In this document: in pieces, positions 46,503 through 59,134 of the stretch
Numbering within the stretch: the first letter of the stretch is position 1
Layout of the letters: every line of letters begins with the position of its first letter
Source of the DNA: Plazaster borealis
Lineage: Eukaryota > Echinodermata > Asteroidea > Forcipulatida > Labidiasteridae
Reading direction: 5' to 3'
DNA: 64,000 nt
Assembly (NCBI GenBank): GCA_021014325.1
Contig: CM037462.1
Span: 15,582,135-15,646,134 of the forward strand
Notes under the pieces: generated by a model
What the model was told of the DNA's origin: nothing
The model's database searches: none
What the model saw: the letters and a program-made list of their open reading frames with translations, nothing else
Translations under genes and position numbers: made by a program

Positions 46503-48470
46503 TTATTTTTTAGTTTTGCTTATTCTTCTCAGTGGGCTTTGTCCGCAAGCAAACGCATACTTGCGAACCTTCGATCAACTTGAAACTTCATATGAAGTTA
46601 AAACATAAGTATCAAAAGCTGAGTAAGTTGTGACGTCACGATTACGTCATCGGGTGTCAAGTTACAAGCCATTTAAGTTCAAAAAGTGACCATATGCCAA
46701 TGCCTGTATGTCTCTGAATATTTGAGCTACGGTATTCATATTTGGGCATATGATAGATCAAGACACGGGCAACATTTAAAAAGTTAAAGCAAAATTCACA
46801 TGACCTTTACGTCCGGTCGTACCGGAAGGTCAAACTCTGCCTTTGTGTTTTTTGTAAATAAATTCAATTTTTGGTCATAACTCAAGATTGAAATTGAATT
46901 TAACATTGAAACTCATCAGACAATTGGACCTTATTATCAAGACTACACGAACTTTATGATGTCATGATGACGTCATCAGGTAACGAATTACAACAAATCA
47001 AAGTTTAATATTTTTAAGAAATCATAACTCCTGAACCACATTGTGGATTTTGACAATCTACATATCATCGGACAGGTCGTTAAAACTTCAACAAACGCTA
47101 CACACACAGTGACCCCACTTGACCTTGATATCCGGTCCAAACCGGAAATTGAACAATTTACAAATTCTGATCTCTAAAACTACGCAATATTTCAACATAA
47201 ATTTTGCATCACGTTATAGATGAGTGATCCTGCTCAAACTTTTGCACAGAGATGATAACTTTTTAACCTTTGCATCGGGTCAAAACTGGACGTCAAAGTG
47301 CACGTGTCTGTTGACTTACGTTTTATGATAACGCACAATAATAGCATAGGCCTACACATTACATACACTTTTTGTTCGTACCACACACTTGCTATCTCAT
47401 ACACGCATAAGGTATGGGCGCTTTCTCCGGTTCCCTCAACTGTTGACCACGTAGCCAGCGTGTGGTACAAAAGGGCCATTGACCTTAACCGTTTAAAGTC
47501 CAAAAGACTGTAGCTAGCTGGCCCACATGTTGTGTGGTGGCGCTATACCAAGTTAATGGTCGTTTGTTTACTGCGCTCTGAGACAATTATTGGCTTTGTG
47601 ATAAGTGAAACCCTTTCTCTATGGTGAAACAGACTCGGAAATATGCGACGTTCGACGGTAGTCCAATGAAAAGCTCAGTGCAGAAAGTTCTTGATAGCCT
47701 TTTGTTGGTTTTGTGGTAAATATCAACTAAACGACCGATTTTGCTGACCTGTTTTGGTGAGTTGAATAACTTTTGATAACTGAAACTTGGCAACAATATT
47801 ACACCTGATGATTAGATAAAACAGAAATTTCGACAACATAACGACGTCACCCAATGAATTATTGGGTAATGTAATTTAATCAAATTTTGAGTTTTTGGTT
47901 TAACAACCATGCAGAACTCGCAAACTAAGAACGATAAATTCGTTGTTATTTCTTGAAAACAAAGGGTATTGAATACTTATTGTTTTATACATTGGAACAA
48001 ATCAAATTTTCATAGATCTATCAGAGAAATTGGCCTTTAATCTTAATCCATTGCCTAACGCAGCATGGCATACCCAACGCGACTAGCAACGGTGGGTAGC
48101 TAGCCAGTCAAGACGCTTGTTACAGACCAACGTGGCTCAACCGTAGTTGTTTACAATCAGTGCCATGTGCGCCTGGCGTGATTTTTTACTAACTATCAGT
48201 ACAGTTTATGAATATTTACATCAAAATTGTCACAGATGTTCAATTAATACACGTTCTAGAGCTCAATGCAGTCTTATTAGTAGGAACGTTAGCATTTATT
48301 TCCTGTGTAAACTAAATGTATATACACGTAATTGATTTACACTTTGAAATTTCAAAAGCTATTAACAATCTTTTCATCGACTCAATAGAATAGTTCACAC
48401 ATTGACACAACACTGACCCTAATGAAATCCGAACACCTAGTGTTTGTGCCAACAAACACTGAATCTCTAT
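46503..48470 (+). mobile_element. Helitron-like unit U5 (diverged, ~2 kb)
   Basis: A variant 5' end (TTGCTTATTCTTCTCAGTGG, TTTGTCCGCAAGCAAACGCA) and CCGGTCGTACCGGAAGGTC differ from U1-U4. The 3' 290 bp are the same as in U1, but the hairpin loop reads TGCC and the end is CTCTAT instead of CTCTAG. It joins an ATTT microsatellite. Confidence 0.5.
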
Positions 48471-48509
<39 letters not shown>

Positions 48510-48542
48510 TTTTTTATTTATTTTTTTTTGGGGGGGGGGGTG
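48470..48542. repeat. (ATTT)n microsatellite and G-run
   Basis: Some fourteen TTTA units are followed by T and G homopolymers. It marks the right junction of the Helitron-like array with the copy C flank. Confidence 0.95.
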
Positions 48543-48772
48543 GGGGTTTCAATACATAAAATCAATCAATGACCAGCTCTCCCGGAATAGTGAAATGAAC
48601 CATATGGTTTCCACATGGCTTCTTCTGTATGCTTGTACAATGGCTGTAAGCAGTGACCTGGTTGTTTAGTTTGATGAAAAATAGATAAATAATTGAGAGC
48701 AATCCAACTGTTGTTATGAAATAAATGCACAAAGCATTTCGAGCAATTTGGTGATCAATGTTTGAAACCACA

Positions 48773-51700
48773 TCATGGAATAAAGCGGTCCATCAGCATC
48801 AGCAGCATGGTTACAAAGTTGACGATTCCAAGGCTGACGAAGGCTAGGTCGTAACTTTGTGTCAGGTCGTACAACAACCCTGCAACGAGATCAAACAAGA
48901 TGAAAAGCAAAGGAACTTCTGTCCTGGGTTTTAATTTTAAAAAACTTCGATGCCACGCAGTGGTGTGAATAGGGTTCGTTGAGCCCGAGAGGATAAAAGA
49001 TGTGCCCCTTCATTCCCTTGAAAATATTCGCACTATTTGAGATATTAGCAAAAGCTATAGTTTCAAATACGAGTCACAATCCCAAGATGCAGTTAGATTT
49101 CAAGTTGGATATCATCCTCGTACTAGAAATCACTACGGCACTGCAACCACATATAGTAGTAAACCTTACCTGCTACAAAACTTCCGGCGGTTTCTCCAAG
49201 CCCGTAGAGACAAAGACCTAAAATATATAAATCAACTACAATAGTTTCGCCGTAGATTTCTGTGATCACTAACGCTAGTAGCACGTTTAGAGTTCCAATA
49301 GCGCCACCGTTGACACAAGACAAGGACATCAATGCCTGCCATAAGAAACACAAATATTCCTTTGCTTAAAAAACGAGGCACCTGTTTGATCCAAACGTGG
49401 CTACAGTTTCCTGGCACAGAGGTGTGGCAGGCGTAAATGATTACTTTAGCTAATTGTGTTTCTAACTACATAAACTGTCGGCAAAAGATAACAAGAAATT
49501 CATTTACCACAAGCCCATTGAACCATAGAGCAAGGATCAAAGTCCATGCCTTGTCACCAAGGGGTGACTCACTCATTGCTCCATGCACAGAGATAGGATT
49601 TTGTGCATGTACAATGGCGAAAACAATTTCACCACCCCTCCTGACCAAATTGACGACCCCTGTTGATTGACACCCCTTCTAGAACTTGTGTAATGGTACA
49701 CTGTAGGATATCATGGAGTATCACGGGGTTGGGATCTACCATTTTGTAATGGTTATGTTTTTCTTGATATGTGCCACAGCTGTTCGGTGATGGGCCTCGT
49801 TTGAGGGTTTTAAACACTATTTTAAACAACATGAAAGATGCAGTCGGTCACATCGGTACACACAGCTATGTGTACATAGTGTACATTCTTTGATTCATTA
49901 ATACAAAAGTCTCAATAGGTCTTTCTCAATTTAGTTGGACCAAAACTTTGGAACACCATTCCCATCAGCATCTCACTATTGAAGCGTCTTAAACACTTCT
50001 TATTCACATACACCATGTTATTTTCTTCTTTTTTTCAGCGCTTTTATCTCCCCGTAAAAGCGCTTTATAAATACTGATTATTATTACTATTATTATGAAT
50101 GTCTTTTTCTTGGATTTGTTTAAAAAATTAACAAAATTTTTTTTATTGTTTAAGTTCGTTTTTAATTTGTTGAATGATTTGGGGATCTTTTCTTTCACCT
50201 AAAATATACCTTTCTTTATGTTAATTTTCTTCAACTATACATTTTCTCATTAAAACCCTGCGATGCCCCGCCGCTGTTAGATATATACACGGATTCCCTA
50301 ATGTATCTGCAGCGTGTAGTACGTTGGGGAAAACGTGTATACCTCAATTACAATGTTGATTTAATACTTTTTCTAAGCTAATAACCTTTCCAGACGTTGT
50401 AGAGATAGTTTGGCAAAATTAAACCGCAGTATTTTTTGTACAAAAGCCTATGTAGAAAGTGTTTTCTAACTGGAGATTCCGAGTCCATGAGTCACACTGC
50501 CTAAAGGGTCGAAGACCATGTCAATCGGACCTGTCTTAGGATATAACCTAAAGGGTTTCGGATGTTTTTGCTAAAAATTGAACGAGTAATTAACTAAAAT
50601 GTGTTTTCGGTCTACTGGCTGCAGTACCGGCAGGCCATCGGAGGGTTGGTCATAGATTGTTTTTTGTCAACGTGAAGCTGACGTATTGGCAAAATTAGCA
50701 AGAATTATACAATAAAAGTCACATGTGAAAGTTTCAGCTGAAACCAGCAACACGCAAGCTGTCACAATGGTATTTTTGTAAGAACGTCAAAACCATCCAC
50801 GATTAGTGAGGTGACAGCGGGTACCATCCTCATCTCTGGCCGCAGCATTCGCGAACGGACACCAACCCTCAGGAAACTGAGAAACGATTCATGCAAGAAT
50901 CGTTTCACAGATTCATATGTTTTTATTTGACGTTTTTATATAAACGTTCTATAACGAACAAATTCAATCTACAGGCCTATTAGCACAAGTAGAGTGAGGA
51001 AGCTCTTTTTGAACTAGGATACTAGATCTGTGTTACAAAATATACAGGAAGATTTCTTTAAAAACATTGGCGCCATATCAATCTAAAATATTGGTGATGG
51101 TGAGTGACGGATACTTGAGCGTTGTTAGCGGGGGGAGTAAAGAGAAAACAATGTTAACGTTTTCTTACCACGTAATTATCCTGGGCAAATGAATCCATAA
51201 ACATTGCAGCTGAGTTTATAAAACACACTAACACAAACAACCAAAATGCACTGATGACATTGTAGCCTTGCAGAGGAATATGAATGAGTCTGCCGAGAAG
51301 GTTTCCGACACCACCTCCAGTTGACAACAGAGCTGCTGCAGAGAGAGGTATACCTCTTGACACAGCATGAGGTACTAGAAATACCACCCAAGCAGCAGCA
51401 GATGTGCCTTGTAAGAAAAAAATACAAACTTGAAGAAGTACCCTGGGTTTCTCAAGGACGACATTCAAGGAAAGCCAGGAAGCAACTTCCCTCAGCCGAT
51501 TACGTAAACCTGGTTCATTTTTGTCATTTATTACTTGGTCCGTGTCTGTTGTGTTTAGCTTCGAATACTTCTGGACTTGTTGATTATTCAGTGCACCAAA
51601 CACAGTCACGTGGAACATAACAGCAGCCATGATCATCAAGGTTCCACGCCAGCCATAGACTCCGAGAAGAAAATCGACTGTCGGTGGGAAAGCCATTACA

Positions 51701-54700
51701 CCGAATGACCCACCTAGATATGCTATGGCGTACATGACTGGAAAATGAACAGATGGTGACGATACCAGTGCAACTGTCTGTGGTACGAAGGTAAGACCCA
51801 TACCAGCACCTGTTGGAGTTGGTAAAAGTACATGTATTTATGTTTTCTGTGTACGGGTATACACGCAGGGTTGGAGGAGAGGATCCCCAATAGGATTAAA
51901 GGATCTCGTCAACAAATAAAGTATTTGGGAAGTCTCCCGATCCCCTAAAAAACAATCAATTGAAATGAGCATTTTGATCAGGCGACTGGTCCGGTAAGTA
52001 ATACAGCCAGGACCGAGTAAATGTTCCACGTGGTCCAGATAGCATGATAGGGCCAGGACCGTGTAAATGTTCCACGGGGTCCAGTTTACAATAGAGCCAG
52101 GACCGAGTAATAGTTCCACGTGGTCCAGTTAGCAATAGAGCCAGGACCAAGTAAATGTTCCACGTGGTCCAGTTTACAATAGAGCCAGGACCGAGTAATT
52201 GTTCCACGTGGTCCAGTTAGCAATAGAGCCAGGACCGAGTAATTGTTCCACGTGGTCCAGTTAGCAATAGAGCCAGGACCGAGTAATTGTTCCACGTGGT
52301 CCAGTTAGCATTAGAGCCAGGACCGAGTAAATGTTCCACATGGTCCAGTTAGCAATAGAGCCAGGACCGAGTAAATGTTCCACGGGGTCCAGTTAGCAAT
52401 AGAGCCAGGACCAAGTAAATGTTCCACGTGGTCCAGTTTACAATAGAGCCAGGACCGAGTAATTGTTCCACGTGGTCCAGTTAGCAATAGAGCCAGGACC
52501 GAGTAATTGTTCCACGTGGTCCAGTTAGCAATAGAGCCAGGACCGTGTAATTGTTCCACGTGGTCCAGTTAGCAATAGAGCCGGGACCGAGTAAATGTTC
52601 CACATGGTCCAGTTAGCAATAGAGCCAGGACCGAGTAAATGTTCCACGGGGTCCAGTTTACAATAGAGCCAGGACCGAGTAATTGTTCCACGTGGTCCAG
52701 TTAGCAATAGAGCCAGGACCGTGTAAATGTTCCACGTGGTCCAGTTAGCAATAGAGCCAGGACCGAGTAAATGTTCCACGTGGTCCAGATAGCAATAGAG
52801 CCAGGACGAGTAAATGTTCCACGTGGTCCAGTTAGCAATAGAGCCAGGACCGAGTAAATGTTCCACGTGGTCCAGATAGCAATAGAGCCAGGACGAGTAA
52901 ATGTTCCACGTGGTCCAGTTAGCAATAGAGCCAGGACCGAGTAATTGTTCCACGTGGTCCAGTTAGCAATAGAGCCAGGACCGGGTAATTGTTCCACGTG
53001 GTCCAGTTAGCAATAAGGCCTGGACCGAGTAATTGTTCCACGTGGTCCAGTTGGCAATAGAGTCAGGACCGAGTAAATGTTCCACGTGGTCCAGTTAGCA
53101 ATAGAGTCAGGACCGAGTAAATGTTCCACGTGGTCCAGTTAGCAATAGAGCCAGGACCGAGTAATTGTTCCACGTGGTCCAGTTTACAATAGAGCCAGGA
53201 CCGAGTAAATGTTCCACGTGGTCCAGTTAGCAATAGAGCCAGGACCGAGTAATTGTTCCACGTGGTCCAGTTAGCAATAGAGTCATCCAGGAACAAGTAA
53301 ATGTTCCACGTGGTCCAGTTAGCAATAAGGCCTGGACCGAGTAATTGTTCCACGTGGTCCAGTTTACAATAGAGCCAGGACCGAGTAATTGTTCCACGTG
53401 GTCTAGTTAGCAATAGAGCCAGGACCGAGTAAATGTTCCACGTGGTCCAGTTAGCAATAGAGCCAGGACCGAGTAAATGTTCCACGTGGTCCAGTTAGCA
53501 ATAGAACCAGAACCGTGTATTATTGTTCCACGTGGTCCAGTTAGCAATAGAGCCAGGACCGTGTAATTGTTCCACGTGGTCCAGTTAGCAATAGAACCAG
53601 AACCGTGTATTATTGTTCCACGTGGTCCAGTTAGCAATAGAGCCAGGACCGGATAATTGCTCCACGTGGTCCAGTAAGCAATAGAGCCAGGACCGGGTAA
53701 TTTTCTTAACTGTAAACATATTTACTGATACTCGACTTGTGTTTTTATCTGTTGTGTTTTTATTTTAGTTTGTAGGTTTTGTGAAAGGGGTTGTGTAGAT
53801 GGGTCCACAGTAAATCAATTTTTATTGTACTAAAGTAACCGTCAGTAAACATTGATTGATGAAAAAAAAACATTATTTGTATAGGAGGTGTGAAAAAGTT
53901 TTGGCGTTTTGGTGAGATTGTGCGTTCTGGTAGCTCTATAAAATGGAACGAACTATTGTTCTTAATGTTGGTGTGATGTTTTCAAGTTGATACTTACCTG
54001 TTGTTATTCCCAATGTGATTGTTAACTGGAAGATGTTCCGAGTGAACGCACTGGCAAAGTATCCAGCAAAAAGCAAGAACCCTCCGGTCATTACACACAC
54101 CCGGCTTCCATATCGCTTTGCAAGATTCCCTGTGGCTGGTGCTGATATCATAGTACATTCAGAAAGAAACAAAGCAAATAAAGATAATTAAAACACTTTA
54201 TCATGGACAAGAAATCATTTGTATGAAAAATGAAACGGGTTATCACATAACACAATTATAATCCAAGTACCAACAAGGAGGCGTATCAAGTTTCATCATC
54301 AAAACCATCAATCGTTAATTTATCAACAGAATAAAAAAAAGCCAATGTTGGAAATCAAATTGTATTATTTTGTACTTCTAAGCTTGATATTTCCACATAA
54401 ATGCAATCAATAGTCTTGAGGGGTGAATCTATTACGTGCATAAGACTTGATCTTGTTTCCATGAACATTTTCTTGAAAGTTGTGTAAAAATATAGGCCGC
54501 TTACTGTAAGAATACCGGGGGGTGCAGCCGTGTACCCAATCTCTCCGATCTCCCAGGTGGAGAGAAAAGATCAAAGATAATATTTCAACGTTGTGAATAT
54601 AATTATCTGTTTTCGTTCAATTATTATGACCAATTCCTTTAGGTTGCAGGCTATTCCTTTTAGTTCCCTTGAGCCTGCATGACTGCTGTGAGGCTCACTG

Positions 54701-56018
54701 GAGTGCCTTTATCGTGTGTTCAAGGTTATATGTTATATTCTGACCCAGGTTAGGCCAGAAAGAAATTGATTTCATATTTGACGATTGACCACATACAGTC
54801 CAGTGATTTTAGCAAGGTATTATAGGCATGACGACGAGTGGATATTTGAACATGAAGTGCCCGATTTAAGGCCGATTTGTCGGTCAACAAATAATTTAAA
54901 TGTAAACTGCTACATTTACGGAGTAAGACAAGTTGTTAGCTTTCATTTGATACGTTCAGGGTATCAAATGAAAGCTAACATTTTTTCCTACTCCGTAAAA
55001 GTAGCAATTTAACATTTAAGATAATTAGTCGTTAGCTTTCATTTGATACCTTGAACGGAAAGCCCTTTAATCCTTAGACTTATGACGTACATGATTTGCA
55101 TGTTGCAGCAGTCCACCTGTATGAATATTCATTACATGCTCAAATGTGAGGTAGAGGGAGAAGTGAATCGTTAAAAACAAAATCCCGTAAATTATTGATG
55201 TTAAGGTGTATAAGAAAAAACAAACAGACAAACACCCCAACACCCCCAACAAACAAACAAACACCTCAACAAACAAGCACCCAAACACCGAAAAAAAAAT
55301 ATACAAAATACAAAACATGCTCTAAAATAAAAGTTTACATATCCCGAGAACAAAATTGGAGCATATGTCTACTAAGGACTCTGTACCATCTAAAATATAT
55401 TTCTGTTGGTTTGTTTTTTCTTTACCTGAGTGTTTATAACTGTCCCCATAGGGGCTCCGTATGGGATGATAGCTCCGAGAACTATCTCGATTACTGAATT
55501 CAAATATATTTGTTTAATATTATTGTTTTGTTGATTATTGCACAAACCTTTGTGGTTTGGCAACTTCCAAAGCTGTGCAGCATAATAGGGTATCGGTATT
55601 GAAGTCACACTTGCAGGTAGTGGGGCAGATAGGGGATATATTTGGGAGAACTGTGCCTTTGATGATACAAACATAATTTTTATAGTCAAAACAAACCGAG
55701 TGTCGAGAAACACACGCCTAAAATTTCCCATTACATGTACAACAACAACAACAACAGATTTTACCTCACTTTCGTCCTAACACAATATTGATAACAACAA
55801 AATGGGATATTTGTAACCTAAAGCTCAATCCTGAGTTACTTACCAATGATAAAACCAATACTGTTTGACATGCCGATTACAGTTCCCAGTTCAGCTGCAC
55901 TGCACTCTAGAGAATCCATCATGGGGTTGAATAAAACACCGAACGATTTAAGAGATCCCATCTCCAAGAAAATGATCATGAATGTTGTAAATGTAAGGAG
56001 AAAGCTTGAAGTCGTCAT
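48773..56018 (-). CDS. SLC16-like MFS transporter, copy C (intact)
   Basis: Exons on the minus strand are 56018-55844, 54141-53998, 51809-51169, 49335-49170 and 48879-48773, the same lengths and phases as copy B, giving 410 residues with no stop or frameshift. The family marks are kept (LAKRYGSR, GWRG, GVGNLLGR, YDLTQSYD). In exon 3 it differs from B at about a dozen of 213 residues, several in or near the large cytosolic loop (QQVQK for HHVQK) and helix 5 (AYLGG for AFLGG). Exon 4 differs more, for example LNVLLALVITEIYGETIV against LNMLITLVIAEIYGESTV. The start is the MTTSS methionine, preceded by an in-frame stop. Intron 2 is compact apart from the minisatellite, and intron 3 has a 441-bp insertion. 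Substrate unknown. Confidence 0.85.
49376..49816. mobile_element. 441-bp insertion in intron 3 of copy C
   Basis: Copies B and D read CTTAAAAAACGCTATTTTAAAC without a break; in C the sequence between AAAAAACG and CTATTTTAAAC is extra. The ends are weakly inverted (ACGAGGCACC and, on the other strand, ACGAGGCCC). The nature of the insertion is unknown and no coding signal was found. Confidence 0.6.
51977..53705. repeat. ~44-bp minisatellite in intron 2 of copy C (~39 units)
   Basis: The longest and most homogeneous array of the four. Nearly all units contain CCACGTGGTCCAGTTAGCAA, with a few TTTACAATAG and CCACGGGG variants. Because 44 is not a multiple of three, the array shows open frames in every phase; none is taken as coding. 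Confidence 0.95.
54893..55021. repeat. Hairpin in intron 1 of copy C
   Basis: Same foldback as 32134-32262, with TTTTTTCCTACTCCG on the right arm. Confidence 0.85.
55212..55300. repeat. CAAACA/CACCCC tract in intron 1 of copy C
   Basis: Counterpart of 13540-13785 and 32455-32530. Confidence 0.9.
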
Positions 56019-56158
56019 TTTGAATTAAGGTTTAACCTCATTAAATCAGAGTTTCCAAACAGCTTTACGTTCCCCTCTCCTTTACCAAAGGTTCTTTTCG
56101 CGAGTGCGCCCGGTTTATTGTCTCCTTAGTGGAGAGGGTTTAGCTTCGATTATCCACC

Positions 56159-56163
56159 ATTGG
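56159..56163 (-). promoter_or_regulatory. CCAAT box upstream of copy C
   Basis: CGAACCAATGG on the minus strand lies about 141 bp before the copy C start codon, at the place equivalent to the copy A site. Confidence 0.3.
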
Positions 56164-56397
56164 TTCGCCAGCTGTATTCCATTGCAGCCCTATACCCAAG
56201 GCTTCTCCCTTTACAATCCATTATACTGCTATTCCTTTATGAAGTGAACCTTTTCATCAAATTGACCCGGCCAGTAGTAGTGGTAAAGTGTCACTATTCA
56301 TGCGTTTTGCACGTACGTACAACGGTCATAAAGTGAAAAGCTCTGCTTCGCTGACTCCGCCCAAAGATCAAAGAAGATCCAACCCACTTCGACCGTC

Positions 56398-57096
56398 GAC
56401 GTCTATAGAATTTTATTATGAGTCCGCTATATAGCCAATTGATCAATTTCTTTTCACTCGTGGATTTGCAACAATGGATATCAACAACCTTTCACACCAG
56501 TCTATTCCGGGGGGAAACCACACGGAATGGGTGGCTGTTTCATACTTGGATGGCTTGATCCCTGCAGCCGATATCACGGAAGTAGTGCGTAACGTGCGCC
56601 ATGGCGTAAAGTTTCGTGAAATCGGCTGCTGATCTAATCCGGCAAATGGGGAAAACCCCGGGGAATAGCCACCTCCAGGGGCGGATCCAGGATTTTCCAA
56701 ACGGGGGGGGGGGCGTGATTTTTTTTTCATAATGAAAGACCGCGCCATCCCCAGACAGCATTTTATTTTTCTGCACTGCGAAATTGCCAATGCACTAATG
56801 AGTATGACTTCTGATATTTTTTTTCTTCTCTCCCTGCCCACGCCCCCGGATCCGCGCCTGACCTCTACTAAGGATGGGTTAAGCAGTATTCTATAGCCCC
56901 GTGGAATAGACCGTGCAAGTCTCGCGCGTATTTGAACATTTTTGGGACCACTGTGGTCCAACCATTGATCTCAATTATAATAGAGATCAATGGTTGGACC
57001 ACAGTTGTCCCAAAATGTCAATTGTTGCAAATCCACGAGTGAAAAGAAATTGAACAATCGGCTACCGGACTCATTATGAAATTCTATAGACGTCAA
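56398..57096. mobile_element. ~700-bp foldback between copies C and D
   Basis: About 78-bp ends, 56398-56475 and 57019-57096, are inverted copies (GACGTCTATAGAATTTTATT / GACGTCTATAGAATTTCATA; CACTCGTGGATTTGCAACAAT). Near the right end an almost perfect palindrome (56943-57013) has ~29-bp arms containing GTGGTCCAACCATTGATCTC. A separate MITE is nested inside at 56676-56860. Confidence 0.65.
56676..56860. mobile_element. 185-bp MITE with 5-bp target duplication, nested
   Basis: The ends CAGGGGCGGATCCAGG and, reversed, CAGGCGCGGATCCGGG match the element at 21049-21251. ACCTC is duplicated on both sides (56671-56675 and 56861-56865). Confidence 0.8.
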
Positions 57097-57162
57097 CAGG
57101 GACAGTTTGAAAGTGTACCGGGGTAACCGTGGGGTCAAAAAGAAATCCCGTTGCCTCCCCCA

Positions 57163-57411
57163 AGCATCCTCGTCCTAATTTTGAATTTTGTTTCAATGTT
57201 AATTTGAACAAATTATTTGTATTAATTGAAAAATTATTTATAACAACTTGCTATGGGTATCTTTTTTTCATGAATTTTGTATAAATATAATTTAAAAAGA
57301 AGATTTGATTTCATAGAAATATATTGCCTTCGTTCTATTTTTTCTCGTTTTCGATATGCGCAAGACTTGCACAGTCTACAGTCTATAGCCAACCTGCTAT
57401 CATCCACGAAT
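57163..57411. repeat. ~250-bp dispersed repeat, copy 2
   Basis: Near-identical to 37722-37978. It ends eight bases before the stop codon of copy D, replacing the 3' flank that B and C share. Confidence 0.75.
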
Positions 57412-58960
57412 AATTCCATCATGGAATAAAGCGGTCCATCAGCATCAGCAGCATGGTTACAAAGTTGACGATTCCAAGGCTGACGAAGGCTAGGTCGTAA
57501 CTTTGTGTCAGGTCGTACAACAACCTTGCAACGAGATCAAACAAGATGAACAGCAAAGGAACTTATGTCCTGGGTTTTTATTTAGAACAAACTTCGATGC
57601 CACGCAGTGGTGTGAATAGGATTCGTTGAGCCCGAGAGGATAAAAGATGTGCCCCTTCATTCCCTTGAAAATATTCGCATTATTTGAGATACTGGCAAAA
57701 GCTATAGTTTCAAATACGAGTCACAATCCAAAGGTGCAGTTAGATTTCAAGTTGGATTTCATCCTCGTACTAGAAATCACTACGGCACATGCAATCACAT
57801 AGTAGTAAATCTTACCTGCTACAAAATTTCCGATGGTTTCTCCGAGCCCGTAGAGACAAAGACCCAAAATATAAAATCAACTACAGTACTTTCGCCGTAG
57901 ATTTCTGCGATCACTAACGTTAGTAGCACGTTTAGAGTTCCAATAGCGCCACCATTGACACAAGACAAGGACATCAATGCCTACCATAAGAAACACAAAT
58001 ATTCCTTTGCTTAAAAAACGCTATTTTAAACAACATGAAAGATGCAGTCGGTCATATCGGTACACACAGCTATGTGTACATAGTATACATTCTTTGATTC
58101 ATTTATACCAATGTCTCAATTAGGTCTTTCTCAATTTAGTGGCCCCAAACTTTGAGACACAATTCCCATCAGCATCTCACTATGGAAGCGTCTTAAGTGT
58201 CAGATTTTTTAAGGTTCATGCAGGCTGTTAATAAAGTTGAAAGATGAGGGTCAGCGAATTTCAATTATAATTTGGGGATCACCAAGGGGGGTGAAAGGAT
58301 CCCCATTGGTAATGTTAAAAAAATCATGGCACCCCTCTGTTAGCTGGGGTGAGACCCCCTTAAATTTGGACACCTCTATTGCAAAGAATATAGTGTTTTT
58401 TAACTGAAATTACCCTAAATTCTATCTTTACAGAAATGTGCTTTAAACTCAACCGATTTATACAATTTTTTGGTCATGTCTGTAGTGTTCTATATTTAAT
58501 AACATAGCATTTCTTAAATTTGCTTGTTTGGTTTAGAAATTATGCTTAGTGAACTTTAAAAATGGCATTAAAATTACATTTTTTCAATTACCAAAAACTT
58601 CCGAAATTACTGAAATTTGAAATCAATGTATTTTCTATATTCAGGCTGGTTCAACATTGAAACTCACATTCGTAAGAGGTTATGTAGTGTGCCTAAAGGA
58701 TATTAAATCTAACATTTGGGTTTTTTTCAAAATTGTTGAGATAGGAAATTTGTATATGGGTCATATTTACCCTTTATTGTAAGCAATAAATCGTGTTTTC
58801 CAGTTTAATTGAGTTACCAATTCCTTTTTATTGATACTTTTGAGTTATAATAACTAAATAAGAGCACCATGCTCTTTTCAGAAAAACACATTTTAATGAT
58901 TTTGGAATATTCCATTCCTTGAAAGGGGGTTTTAACCCTCCCCAACCACGTGGTTTATCT

Positions 58961-59134
58961 AAGGGTCAAAGCGAGGCTGTGGGTAGGCTTTTACACTGCA
59001 CCGTTCTGCTACATGAGTTTACCATCAGACATGAGCTTTTGGATGGATTTTGCGAGCGTCCGAAGGGCTGTATGGTCAAAATCAGAAACGAATGTAGTGT
59101 AAAAGCCTGCCGCCCACAGCCTCGCTTTGACCCT
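58961..59134. mobile_element. ~174-bp foldback nested in the TTAA element
   Basis: GGGTCAAAGCGAGGCTGTGG at the left is inverted at the right end (about 59096-59134), followed on each side by GGCTTTTACACT. It truncates the reading frame to its right. Confidence 0.65.

Larger units (their letters stand above)
38320..48475 (+). mobile_element. 10.1 kb tandem array of Helitron-like elements, 3' of copy C
   Basis: Five units on the plus strand each end CCGAACACCTAGTGTTTGTT, then the hairpin partner AACAAACACT, a 6-base spacer and CTAG followed by T- or G-rich sequence. The CTAG ends are at 40170, 43312, 44172 and 46502; the fifth, at 48470, reads CTAT. Units begin with a pyrimidine-rich TTCTTCTTTTTCTTCTG and TTTGTCCGCA. 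Palindromic TGACGTAAT/ATTACGTCA or TGACGTCA sites recur. The two 50-bp repeats at 38338-38440 contain GTTCGGGC/GCCCGAAC hairpins. There is no Rep/helicase reading frame. Confidence 0.6.

Noticed and set aside
51838..53637. Many overlapping minus-strand open frames with repeating LLGPGSIANWTTWN-type peptides, also at 11134-12341 and 29749-30480
   Set aside because: They are translations of the 44-bp minisatellite. Because 44 is not a multiple of three, all frames cycle and stay open by composition. They lie in an intron of the transporter.
56443..56961. 172-codon minus-strand frame upstream of copy C
   Set aside because: It runs through the nested 185-bp MITE and the foldback around it, and has no protein-like features of its own.
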